Positions 1-8,418 of a DNA stretch of 64,000 nt are shown piece by piece; the first letter of the stretch is position 1; each line of letters opens with the position of its first letter. The translations under genes and the position numbers were made by a program. The notes below the pieces were generated by a model. The model made no database searches and had not been told where the DNA came from. It worked only from the letters and a program-made list of their open reading frames with translations. Source of the stretch: an uncultured Bacteroidales bacterium (GTDB lineage Bacteria; Bacteroidota; Bacteroidia; Bacteroidales; FEN-979); contig CAJBYO010000090.1 in NCBI GenBank assembly GCA_903959905.1, forward strand, positions 151,600 through 215,599, written 5' to 3'.

Positions 1-898
1 AAAGTGTAAAGTACCCGGAAGGAGCCAGGTCATAAAGTTCTGAATATTTTTTGGAGGCGACTTCAGCCTTGAACTTTGCATGGATCAGCTCCTCATTCTG
101 CATCTCCATCTCAACCTGCTGGTTTCGAAGATTTTCCTCCATCTCCTTTCGCAAGGTGATATCCTTGACAAATCCGAGAAACCTGGTTTCATTCAGCTTG
201 ACCGCTTCAAGAACCCACCAACGCCTGCTGCCGTCCTTATGGTTAAACAGCATATCCGCTTTTGTAGAACCGGTTTCAACTACTTTGCGGAACTGTGCCT
301 CGCCCTGGCCAAGAAACTCTTTGGGGATAATATCGGCAATGGACATTTGAAGCAGTTCCTCCTTTGTATAGCCGGTAATCCTGCACGCTGCATCATTCAC
401 TTCAATGTACCGGCCGGTTTCATCCACAATAAAAACACCGTCAGGTGCATTGTCAATATAACTCCGGTATTTTTCTTCGCTGACTGCCAGGGCGGTGTTC
501 AAAGCTATCAGTTCACGCCGGTTATAGGCCTCCCTGAGTTCCCGCTCAACCACGGTGATAAACCTGGTCATATTGGACTTGAGGAGATAATCGTGGGCCC
601 CGGCCCTTATGATCTGAACTGCTTTGTCTTCACCTATGGCACCTGAAATAACGATAAAAGGGATATCGCGGCCTTCGGCATGATAGATTTCCAGCGCCGC
701 CAGCACGGTGAAATGAGGCATTGAATAGTCGGAAAGGATGATATCCCAACACACGGCAGTGGTCGCCTGCAACATCTCCTCTGAAGTTTCAACGCGCTGG
801 TATGTAACATCATACCCCGCCCTGCGCAGCATAGCCACGTTCAGTTCAGCATCAACCTGGGAGTCCTCAATTACAAGTACATTAAGCTTTTTATCCAT
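1..898 (-). CDS. Response regulator receiver plus PAS sensor protein, 3' end outside window
   Basis: Reading the minus strand from the ATG at 898-896 gives 299 open codons that run off the left edge. Residues 1-120 form a receiver domain: the acidic 'IEDS' near residue 10, 'IILSDYSMP' with the probable phosphoacceptor Asp, 'FIVISG' and 'AHDYLLKSN' with the conserved Lys. A PAS domain follows at about 140-255 ('YIDNAPDGVFIVDETG', ending in 'FLGFVKDITLRKEMEENLR'), then a short coiled linker and the start of a second PAS domain ('YSELYDLAPSGYFTL'). This order is typical of hybrid sensory proteins that end in a histidine kinase or an output domain, but that end is not visible. No partner gene lies within the window. 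The role (cytoplasmic signal relay) is inferred from the domains; the signal is unknown. Confidence 0.85.
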   Translation of the reverse strand, partial: MDKKLNVLVIEDSQVDAELNVAMLRRAGYDVTYQRVETSEEMLQATTAVCWDIILSDYSMPHFTVLAALEIYHAEGRDIPFIVISGAIGEDKAVQIIRAGAHDYLLKSNMTRFITVVERELREAYNRRELIALNTALAVSEEKYRSYIDNAPDGVFIVDETGRYIEVNDAACRITGYTKEELLQMSIADIIPKEFLGQGEAQFRKVVETGSTKADMLFNHKDGSRRWWVLEAVKLNETRFLGFVKDITLRKEMEENLRNQQVEMEMQNEELIHAKFKAEVASKKYSELYDLAPSGYFTL

Positions 899-1088
899 TT
901 CTTTCCGTTGAGCCTCTTAAGCCGGATTAAGCAACTAAGCTGGTTGTGCGCTGGGAATTAGATTCATGCGAAAATAAGAATTCCTTTCCGATAACCTTGA
1001 TTGTGTACGAAAAAACTATCATAAAAGTTTCAAAATCATTACAAAACAGCACTAAATCATGCTGGTCTGGGTTCACAGGCCACCATCA

Positions 1089-3248
1089 TCAATGAAAAAG
1101 CCAGTCGTTGGGCAACTGCTTTCGGGGCAGCCACTGGCTTTTTACGAATACATTCAGTACATCACTGCCGGTGCGCTCAAAAAAAGCGACCCTGATTTTA
1201 TGAAATCCCCTGGCGAGTGAAATATGGCCCGATTTTTCAGTCATACCGTGCAATCCGTCATTCATGACCACAAGCCGGTCATCGATCCACAGGCAGCTGC
1301 CGTCATCTGAGCCGGTTGTGAAAATATAAGCACTGGAGACCGGGATGAGCACAAATCCGTGATAGTCAAAAGCAAACAGCTCTTCCTGGTTTCGGGGTGT
1401 GAAGTCAAACCCGGGCACAACGCCCGATTTCACCGGCTTAAGCACACGGAAATCAGGCAGGCTGTCCCATTTACCTTCATAATAGTCATAACTGATTCCA
1501 GCTCCTTTTATCCCTTCCGGTGCGGTATTTCCTTCAGGATGAGGGATGACGGCCTTCAACGGTTCTGTTTTCGTAAAAACCATGGTACTGGTACCGCTTA
1601 CCGGCTTTCCGCCGCGAAAACACCGGGCATTCATCGTCGTTGTTTCGCCGAGCGTTACCGGGCCCGCGTACCATTTCGCTCTGGCCTTAACTTCTTCACT
1701 TCCAAAACTATAACGGATTTCAACGTTTTCACGTTCGCTTGACAGGACAACATTCACAGTGTCCACAAATGTATCAGATTCTGTTTTAAACTCCGGAGGT
1801 TCGGTCATATCTGCTTTGCCCAGCAGGCGAAGCACGACGACGCTGTTATCCTGGTCTGGTGCAGTTGAGGGGACTGAGACAAGGAGTGCGTCGTCCTTTC
1901 GGTCTGTTTTCAATCCTTTTTTCCCTGGATCAGCCAGCATATAGGCTTCGATCGGAACATTAAGAATCCCGGGCAAAATCACCCTGCCATCAGATGGCCA
2001 GTTGAACACATGCAGATACAGCACGGTGCCGGTTGGCGATGACTTTTGGGTGCATCTGCCCCATGGCAACGCTTTAAACGGACTGGCATCGGTGCCGTAA
2101 ACAGATTCACCGTTTACATTGATCCATTTCCCGATGCCGTCAAGAATATCCATGCTCCGCTGTGGGAATACCCCGGAAGATGCAGGTCCTACATTGAGGA
2201 GGTAATTGCCGCCTTTGGAGGCAATATCCGCCAGCATGTGAATAACCTCCCTGGTCGTTTTAAAGCTGGTGTCGGCCTTGTTGTAGCCCCAGTGGTCATT
2301 CATGGTCATACAGGTCTCCCAGTCAACTCCGGGAAGTCCGGTGGGCGGGATCTGTTGCTCCGGGGTTCCGAAGTCCCCGCCAAATGCGCCTGCCTTGGTA
2401 AGTCCCTCCATATCCAGGCGGCCTGCCCCAACGCGGTTGTTTACGATAATTGCAGGCTGAAGGCTCCGCACATAATTATAGATCTCCCTGCCATATTTTT
2501 CATTCCATGTTTGTTCCCACTCCCCGTCAAACCATAAAACACCGATATCGCCGTAGTTGGTAAGCAATTCCTTCAGCTGGGCTTTCATATAGGCAACATA
2601 GCGGTCAAAATCAGCTCCTTCCGTGGAACGGTCCTTTTCCCAGTCACGCCGCGGCAGGTAATCGGGATGATGCCAGTCCATGATGGAATGATAAAAGCAG
2701 AACTTCAGTCCGTACTTCCTGCATGCCTCAGCAAGCTCCTTCATCGGGTCACGCCTGAAAGGGGTCGTCATGATGTTAAATTCGGTTTGCCTGGTGTCAA
2801 ACATGCAAAACCCGTCGTGATGTTTTGACGTGATCACGATGTACTTCATCCCCGCATCGCGGGCGGTTTTCGCCCATTGGTCGGCATCAAAATTTACAGG
2901 GTTGAATTTCGTGCGGAACTGATCATATACTTCCAGGGGTATCTGGGCTGAGGTGCGGATCCATTCCCCATACTCCGTTTTACCATTCCATTCCCCGGCC
3001 GGGACAGCATAAAGGCCCCAGTGGATAAACATGCCGAACCGTGCTTCCCGCCACCACGACATGCGGTCGGCCGTGTTTTCTTTCTGTGCAGAAAGATCAG
3101 GAATACGCGTGGCAGGCTGTGGTTCCCGCGGGGAGATATATGGTACGGAGCCTGTCGGATCAGGAAGATTGACCCCCGATTGCGGGAATCCCGTGGAAAA
3201 GCAAAGACACAAAAAAGCGCCTAAGCATAACAGTAAACGACATTTCAT
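1089..3248 (-). CDS. Secreted alpha-L-fucosidase, GH29
   Basis: The 719-residue product should hydrolyse alpha-L-fucosides outside the cytoplasm. A signal peptide covers residues 1-22 ('LLLCLGAFLCLCFSTGFPQ'). The GH29 barrel spans about 60-400: 'RFGMFIHWGLY', 'ITSKHHDGF' with the paired His 143-144, and 'VLWFDGEWEQTW' with Asp241 as the expected nucleophile, ending in 'LLNVGPASSGVFP'. Residues about 480-560 look like a chitobiase/beta-hexosaminidase C-terminal beta-domain, and the last 130 residues resemble a PA14 carbohydrate-binding fold ('YIFTTGSDDGSCLWIDDRLVV'-like). There is no T9SS tail, so it is probably periplasmic. It is the last gene of a minus-strand run, 70 bases after a type B T9SS protein. 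Exact substrate linkage cannot be read from sequence. Confidence 0.93.
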   Translation of the reverse strand: MKCRLLLCLGAFLCLCFSTGFPQSGVNLPDPTGSVPYISPREPQPATRIPDLSAQKENTADRMSWWREARFGMFIHWGLYAVPAGEWNGKTEYGEWIRTSAQIPLEVYDQFRTKFNPVNFDADQWAKTARDAGMKYIVITSKHHDGFCMFDTRQTEFNIMTTPFRRDPMKELAEACRKYGLKFCFYHSIMDWHHPDYLPRRDWEKDRSTEGADFDRYVAYMKAQLKELLTNYGDIGVLWFDGEWEQTWNEKYGREIYNYVRSLQPAIIVNNRVGAGRLDMEGLTKAGAFGGDFGTPEQQIPPTGLPGVDWETCMTMNDHWGYNKADTSFKTTREVIHMLADIASKGGNYLLNVGPASSGVFPQRSMDILDGIGKWINVNGESVYGTDASPFKALPWGRCTQKSSPTGTVLYLHVFNWPSDGRVILPGILNVPIEAYMLADPGKKGLKTDRKDDALLVSVPSTAPDQDNSVVVLRLLGKADMTEPPEFKTESDTFVDTVNVVLSSERENVEIRYSFGSEEVKARAKWYAGPVTLGETTTMNARCFRGGKPVSGTSTMVFTKTEPLKAVIPHPEGNTAPEGIKGAGISYDYYEGKWDSLPDFRVLKPVKSGVVPGFDFTPRNQEELFAFDYHGFVLIPVSSAYIFTTGSDDGSCLWIDDRLVVMNDGLHGMTEKSGHISLARGFHKIRVAFFERTGSDVLNVFVKSQWLPRKQLPNDWLFH

Positions 3249-3318
3249 GGGGTGGATTATTGTAACGACCTGCTTTACAGACTACAAATTTAAACAAAAA
3301 ACCATACACCGAACCAAT

Positions 3319-5223
3319 TTACCTGATCAGGTTAAATGTTCCTTTTTCCTTGTGCACAACGCCGGGATAAGAGATGCTTTCAAAGACCACTATGTAAGTA
3401 TAAACGTCGGGGGGGGCAATGACTCCTTTAACAGTCCCGTCCCAGCCTTTGTTGATGTCGGTTGACTGAAAATCAAGGCTTCCCCATCGGTCAAAAATCT
3501 GCAGGTGGTATTTTATGATGTCTTTGCCTATCGGTTTGAAAAAATCATTCACCCCGTTTCCATCCGGCGTGAATGCGTTTGGGAACCAGATCAGCAGCGG
3601 ACATTCATCAACAACCAGTTTTGTTGTGACAACGCTGTCGCATCCATTTGTCATTTGAAGTGTGTCGCGGTATGTCCCGCTTGTGGTTTGCATGGCCTGC
3701 TGGGCCCAGTATGCCAACCCTTTGCATATGGTGGTATCAACCTGCACCGATTCCGTCTTTCCGACCGTAACCATTACCGTATCAAGGGTTTCACAAGCTG
3801 CCGAATTCCATGCCCGAACCCAGTATGTTCCCGATGTATCAACGTTAATCTTACGTGTTGTTGCTCCTGTTGACCATAAATAGGAAGTACTTCCGGGGCC
3901 GGCATCAAGCGCACTGATCTCTCCCTCACAGATTTTCCGGTCGGCTCCCAGGTCAACACCGGGTTTCGGGATCACAACGATATTCCGGCATTTCGACGAC
4001 CGGGTGGGAAGTCCTTCGTTAACAGTAAGCAGGATATTGTAATTTCCAGAATCAGGATATGTTATCGGTGGCGGATCAATGCCTACATAAAAGGGCTGGG
4101 ACGCATCAGAACATGACGGAAAAAACATACGTGTAATAGAAGAACTGCCATAGTTGGCAGCAAAGGCATAAAGGGTGTCACCCTTTCTGAGAATTTCGGA
4201 AATGCCGTAAGGTTTGTTAAGTACACCGTTGTTCTGGATGTGGTAACCGGTTACCGTTCCTCCCAGTCCACCGGTAAACACAAGATGCAGAATGCAGAGG
4301 TCAGACTGAATGACACAATTGGTAACGAACCCGTTGTAACCACCACAATCGTTGATGAGCGTGATGCCGGCATTCAGGTTTAATCCCCCCACATTTCCAA
4401 GGTTGACCCCGTTCGGGTTCAGGTTCAGCAGCGAATTCCCAAAGTCAACCCTTGTCAGGGTACTGTTACCGATATTGCAGATAAAGGCATACCATCTGTT
4501 GTTGTCATCTGCCACCACCAGGCTTGATGGCCTGTCGAGCTGGCCGGTATTTCCAAGGTTAACCTCAGACGGATCGGAGGCAAGGGTTGTTCCGAAATCA
4601 AGGCGAACCAGGTTGTTTGCATCAATATCGGTGCAAAATCCAACCCAGTTTGTTCCCGACTTTACAATCACCAGGCCTGATCCGGTGGTCATCGCTGATA
4701 AGGTTACCACATGGGTGGCAGGGGTGCTGAGCAAGGATGTTCCGAAAGCAAGTCTGACCAGTTTGTTGCCGTTTAAAACATACCCATACCAGTTTCCGTT
4801 GTCGTTCTTTACCTGTACCCCGGTGACCTGGTTTGTAAGGACGCCGAAGTTTCCGAGATCGGTAATGCTGACGGGATTCTGATCCAGTAAATTGCTGTAA
4901 TAACACCTGATTAGTCTTGAATTTCCGGTGCTTGTGGCAAAGGAAAAATAATTGGCCCCATCCTGCACAATAGTGATGAACCGCGGTGCGTTTAAAAGCT
5001 GGTTTGGATTTCCCAGGTTTACACCGTCGGGCTCATATGAAGCATTCCCTGCACAAAAACTCCATTTGTATGAGTTAGCCGCAAGTGGCTGAACCCCGGT
5101 GATGCTCACCGGGGTATCTTCACAAACCGTATCGGGTATTGAAAAATCGGCACTCTGACTACGGCATAACACCCAGGAAACCTGCAGAAACAGCAACAGC
5201 AAAATCCTGTATTTCATAATCAT
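3319..5223 (-). CDS. T9SS type B (CHU_C) secreted protein with six propeller-like repeats
   Basis: The 634-residue protein starts with a signal peptide ('ILLLLFLQVSWVLCRSQ'). Residues about 40-370 contain six units of 50-55 residues built around a Gly/Asn-rich strand, an aromatic 'WYGYV/WVGFC/WYAFI' strand and 'LVRLDFGTTL'-type strands, consistent with a six-bladed beta-propeller. A PKD/Ig-like stretch follows (about 395-415), then 'GEISALDAGPGSTSYLWSTG', a common Bacteroidota Ig-like unit. The last 90 residues are the type B sorting domain ('WFPNAFTPDGNGVNDFFKP' and 'LQIFDRWGSLDF', ending 'KGTFNLIR'), which sends the protein through the type IX secretion system to the surface or medium. It sits 45 bases after another type B protein and 70 bases before the fucosidase. 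Ligand unknown. Confidence 0.88.
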   Translation of the reverse strand: MIMKYRILLLLFLQVSWVLCRSQSADFSIPDTVCEDTPVSITGVQPLAANSYKWSFCAGNASYEPDGVNLGNPNQLLNAPRFITIVQDGANYFSFATSTGNSRLIRCYYSNLLDQNPVSITDLGNFGVLTNQVTGVQVKNDNGNWYGYVLNGNKLVRLAFGTSLLSTPATHVVTLSAMTTGSGLVIVKSGTNWVGFCTDIDANNLVRLDFGTTLASDPSEVNLGNTGQLDRPSSLVVADDNNRWYAFICNIGNSTLTRVDFGNSLLNLNPNGVNLGNVGGLNLNAGITLINDCGGYNGFVTNCVIQSDLCILHLVFTGGLGGTVTGYHIQNNGVLNKPYGISEILRKGDTLYAFAANYGSSSITRMFFPSCSDASQPFYVGIDPPPITYPDSGNYNILLTVNEGLPTRSSKCRNIVVIPKPGVDLGADRKICEGEISALDAGPGSTSYLWSTGATTRKINVDTSGTYWVRAWNSAACETLDTVMVTVGKTESVQVDTTICKGLAYWAQQAMQTTSGTYRDTLQMTNGCDSVVTTKLVVDECPLLIWFPNAFTPDGNGVNDFFKPIGKDIIKYHLQIFDRWGSLDFQSTDINKGWDGTVKGVIAPPDVYTYIVVFESISYPGVVHKEKGTFNLIR

Positions 5224-5268
5224 TTTTTAATGACCGGGCTTCAAAAAGTCAGGGACCATGTATTATGG

Positions 5269-6483
5269 TCAGCGAAGCAGTGTCAGAGTCCCCTTGTTGC
5301 TCGTTTTTGTCTTTTTATCGTCTTCGTAAAAAATCACCCATGTATAATCCCCTTCAGGGCATATCTCACCCTTGTATTTCCCGTCCCAGTATTCCCTGAT
5401 GTCACTGGTGGAAAAGATCAGCTGCCCCCACCTGTTGAATATCTGCAAATTGAACCGCGTGAGATTTTCGGGAGGCAGCCCCACTATCCTGAACCCGTCA
5501 TTCAGCCCGTCGCCATTCGGGGTGAAGGCGTTTGGTATGTATGGTATAACAAAAACGGTCATGTCATCGGTAAACTCTTCCCCGTCGCACACAGTGCAGA
5601 AAGCCCGGTAATTGGTTGTTTGCGATGGAGTTACAATGATCGACTGCTGATCAGAAAGAAATGTTGTCCCCTCATACCAGCGATAGCTGATTTTGTTTCC
5701 CGGTGTGATGGGCTGCATATGATACGGAATCTTTGCAACCTGGAAACTGTCAACAGAGGTCGGGGTGTACTTCCACGCCGTGGTGTCGGCTGTCCAGGAG
5801 GATGCATTGTACCCTGGCGGAGAAAAACCGATATAACCGGTCATATCCTGCAGCCCGAGTGTGGCTTTATTGCCGAAATGGTTCGGACAGGCAGGCTTAT
5901 GGTAAATGTGGTTTTCGATGCTATGGTTGCCCTCGTTCAATATGATCTGGAACGTAACGGTAGAACCGTCGCAATTGTACATCGGACATTCGCACCACAT
6001 AACCACCAGTTTGCGGCTGGGAGCAGTCCCGATGGTTTGATAAAAAATATAGGGGCTGCCATCAACAACAGGATTAAGGTCCTGGTAGGGCCCGAGAATG
6101 CAATTCTTCGGGCTGTAGTCTGCCGCACTGGGCAAGGCAATAGGATCCCTGATCCCATCGGCATTCAGGTTGGGACTGAAACTTATCCATCCGTTGGCCC
6201 CAATGTAGAACAAAGTATATGATTTGTTGAAAAACGAAAATGCAAACCCGATCGGGAAAGGCCCCTGAACCCAGTCTTCCCGGTTAGGAATGGAGGGAAC
6301 GCCATTGGCAATCATTCCATAGGTGGCAGTCAGGGTTACCGGTACACCAGGATTGATGGTATCGTTGCTCCCGGCTGAAAGCTGGCACAAGCCCTCATTC
6401 GGATATACCATGCATACCAAAACCAGAGCAATCGCGAGTATTGCAAACTTCGCACATTGCACTTTGCACTTTGCATTTTGCAT
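5269..6483 (-). CDS. T9SS type B (CHU_C) secreted protein
   Basis: The reading frame is open from 6591, but the ATG at 6483-6481 is preferred because it places the hydrophobic stretch 'FAILAIALVLVCMVYP' at the right distance for a signal peptide; this gives 404 residues. The region after it ('FPIGFAFSFFNKSYTLFYI', 'GANGWISFSP', 'LVVMWCECPMYNC', 'IILNEG..IENHIYHKP') resembles the nidogen-like beta-sandwich common in Bacteroidota secreted proteins. An Ig-like unit with 'ISYRWYEGTTFLSDQQ' follows, and the CHU_C sorting domain closes the protein ('YIPNAFTPNGDGLNDGF', 'LQIFNRWGQLIFSTSD'). The first dozen codons after the chosen ATG are a heptamer array (listed separately). First gene of the minus-strand run 6483-1089; divergent from glyA. 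Confidence 0.82.
   Translation of the reverse strand: MQNAKCKVQCAKFAILAIALVLVCMVYPNEGLCQLSAGSNDTINPGVPVTLTATYGMIANGVPSIPNREDWVQGPFPIGFAFSFFNKSYTLFYIGANGWISFSPNLNADGIRDPIALPSAADYSPKNCILGPYQDLNPVVDGSPYIFYQTIGTAPSRKLVVMWCECPMYNCDGSTVTFQIILNEGNHSIENHIYHKPACPNHFGNKATLGLQDMTGYIGFSPPGYNASSWTADTTAWKYTPTSVDSFQVAKIPYHMQPITPGNKISYRWYEGTTFLSDQQSIIVTPSQTTNYRAFCTVCDGEEFTDDMTVFVIPYIPNAFTPNGDGLNDGFRIVGLPPENLTRFNLQIFNRWGQLIFSTSDIREYWDGKYKGEICPEGDYTWVIFYEDDKKTKTSNKGTLTLLR
6449..6483 (-). repeat. Heptamer tandem repeat (RTGCAAA) inside a signal-peptide coding region
   Basis: On the minus strand, starting at the chosen ATG, five consecutive 7-base units read ATGCAAA, ATGCAAA, GTGCAAA, GTGCAAT, GTGCGAA. Because 7 is not a multiple of 3 the array is translated as a mixed basic peptide (MQNAKCKVQCAK), which serves as the n-region of the signal peptide. 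A related array lies in the noncoding gap at 14624-14658. Confidence 0.8.
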
Positions 6484-6563
6484 TTTACCCTCTGCACTTT
6501 CCTTTATCCCGATCACCTTTTCACTTTTCAAAGCAAATATCAAGATTTTATCTGAAATAATTT

Positions 6564-6571
6564 TACTTTTG
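6564..6571 (+). promoter_or_regulatory. Probable glyA promoter -7 box (TACTTTTG)
   Basis: Matches the Bacteroidota TAnnTTTG -7 consensus and would give a leader of about 55 bases before the glyA ATG. No clear TTTG box was seen 19-21 bases upstream, so support is partial. Confidence 0.4.
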
Positions 6572-6631
6572 TTCCTCCGAAAGACCTTCATTCAACTAAA
6601 CGACATATAATTTCCAAAATTTTACTCTGCT

Positions 6632-7912
6632 ATGAAAAAAGACAGTGCGGTATTCAAGGTCATCAAGAATGAATTACACAGGCAAACCAGCGGTTTGGAG
6701 TTGATTGCATCTGAAAACTTTGTCAGCAGCCAGGTGCTGAAAGCCATGGGCTCCTGCCTGACCAACAAATATGCCGAGGGATATCCCGGCAAAAGGTATT
6801 ATGGCGGCTGCCAGTTTGTAGACATATCCGAGCAACTGGCCATTGACAGGGCAAAAGAGCTTTTCAACGCCGAATGGGCCAACGTACAGCCCCATTCCGG
6901 TGCACAGGCCAACATGGCCGTGCTCATGACCTGCCTGAAACCCGGCGACACTTTCATGGGCCTTGATCTTTCTCATGGCGGCCACCTTTCGCATGGTTCG
7001 CCGGTGAACTCATCCGGGATATTATACAAGGCGGTGGCCTACCAGGTTGAACAGGAAACCGGGATGATTGATTACGACAAGATGGAGGAAAAAGCACTCG
7101 CCATCAGGCCAAAACTTTTAATTGCAGGGGCTTCCGCCTATTCACGCGACTGGGATTACAAGCGGATGCGGGCAATTGCCGACAAGATCGGTGCCTTGCT
7201 GCTTGCAGATATCGCTCACCCCGCCGGACTTATTGCCCGCGGCCTTCTCAACGACCCTGTGCCCCATTGCCACATTGTAACCACCACCACCCATAAAACA
7301 CTCCGCGGGCCCCGCGGAGGCATGATCCTGATGGGCAAGGATTTTGAAAACCCATGGAAACACACCACACCAAAGGGTGAGATCAAGATGATGTCGCAGT
7401 TGCTTGACTCGGCTGTCTTCCCCGGAATCCAGGGCGGCCCGCTGGAACACGTCATCGCCGCAAAAGCCGTGTCATTTTTTGAAGCCCTGTCGGATGAATA
7501 CATGGATTATATCATGCAGGTAAGGAAAAATGCCACAGCGATGGCAAAAGCGTTTATGGACAAAGGCTACAATGTGATCTCGGGAGGAACCGACAACCAC
7601 CTTATGCTTATTGACCTCCGTACAAAGTTCCCTGATATTACCGGCAAACAGGTTGAAAATACACTCGTGCGGGCAGACATTACCGTGAACAAAAACATGG
7701 TACCGTTCGACAGCCGCTCACCTTTCACGACCTCGGGACTGCGCGTAGGCACGCCGGCCGTTACAACGCGCGGGCTCAAGGAAAAGCATATGCCTAAGAT
7801 CGTGAACCTGATTGATGAGGTGATCAGCGACATTGAAAACGAAGCGAAGATCCTAAAGGTTCAAAAGAAAGTAAATGAAATGATGGCAGAATTTCCGCTT
7901 TTCGCATACTAA
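6632..7912 (+). CDS. glyA: Serine hydroxymethyltransferase
   Basis: The 426-residue cytoplasmic PLP enzyme interconverts serine plus tetrahydrofolate with glycine plus 5,10-methylenetetrahydrofolate. It is full length for the family. Visible signatures are 'LELIASENFVS' near the N-terminus, 'NKYAEGYPGKRYYGGC', 'VQPHSGAQAN', 'DIAHPAGLIARG' with the cofactor-binding Asp, and 'TTTTHKTLRGPRGG' in which Lys222 is the Schiff-base lysine. The start ATG is the only one compatible with the conserved N-terminus. It is followed 10 bases later by the SixA-like gene and then ppk1, so the three may be co-transcribed. Confidence 0.97.
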   Translation: MKKDSAVFKVIKNELHRQTSGLELIASENFVSSQVLKAMGSCLTNKYAEGYPGKRYYGGCQFVDISEQLAIDRAKELFNAEWANVQPHSGAQANMAVLMTCLKPGDTFMGLDLSHGGHLSHGSPVNSSGILYKAVAYQVEQETGMIDYDKMEEKALAIRPKLLIAGASAYSRDWDYKRMRAIADKIGALLLADIAHPAGLIARGLLNDPVPHCHIVTTTTHKTLRGPRGGMILMGKDFENPWKHTTPKGEIKMMSQLLDSAVFPGIQGGPLEHVIAAKAVSFFEALSDEYMDYIMQVRKNATAMAKAFMDKGYNVISGGTDNHLMLIDLRTKFPDITGKQVENTLVRADITVNKNMVPFDSRSPFTTSGLRVGTPAVTTRGLKEKHMPKIVNLIDEVISDIENEAKILKVQKKVNEMMAEFPLFAY

Positions 7913-7922
7913 CCCGACACAA

Positions 7923-8417
7923 ATGAAGACCCTTTACCTGATGCGTCACGCCAAAGCCTCCTGGGAAGAACCAGGCGTGGCTGACATTGACCGTCCCCTC
8001 ATTCCGAAAGGGGTTAAAAAGACCGCACTGGTAGTCGACTATCTTTTGAAACGCGACACAGTCATTGACCTGATGCTGTCAAGTCCGGCCTTACGTGCCT
8101 TTGAAACAGCGAAGATTGTTGCGGAGGGCCTTAACTATCCGGCTGGCAAGATCAGAACCGAACGGAAAATATATGACACGTATTATGACCGGATCCTTGA
8201 TCTTATCTACGGAACCTCAAATGACCTTAATTCACTCATGATCTTCGGGCATAACCCAACCATCACCAACCTGGCCAACCTCTTCCTTCATCCTGGAATT
8301 GAGGCCATGCCCACCTCCTGTATCGTTTGCCTCTCATTTAACACGCTGAAATGGGAAGACCTCCCGTCGGTGGAGGCTTTGCAGGAATTTGTCATTTATC
8401 CGAAAATGTTGAAATAG
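7923..8417 (+). CDS. SixA-like histidine phosphatase
   Basis: The 164-residue protein belongs to the histidine phosphatase (phosphoglycerate mutase-like) superfamily, SixA branch. The catalytic 'LMRHAKASW' is at residues 6-14 (phospho-His in RHA), 'LSSPALRAFETA' carries a second Arg, and 'MIFGHNPTI' carries the second His. Small size without extra domains fits SixA rather than phosphoglycerate mutase. Its stop codon is separated by one base from the ppk1 start, so translation is probably coupled. SixA-type phosphatases act on phosphohistidine proteins; a link with PPK1, which itself forms phosphohistidine, is suggested only by the neighbourhood. Confidence 0.9.
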   Translation: MKTLYLMRHAKASWEEPGVADIDRPLIPKGVKKTALVVDYLLKRDTVIDLMLSSPALRAFETAKIVAEGLNYPAGKIRTERKIYDTYYDRILDLIYGTSNDLNSLMIFGHNPTITNLANLFLHPGIEAMPTSCIVCLSFNTLKWEDLPSVEALQEFVIYPKMLK

Positions 8418-8418
8418 C

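Noticed and set aside
5230..6222. Plus-strand open frame of 330 codons opposite the two type B genes
   Set aside because: The minus strand shows signal peptides, CHU_C domains and normal composition; the plus-strand product has no family features and spans the gap between two real genes.
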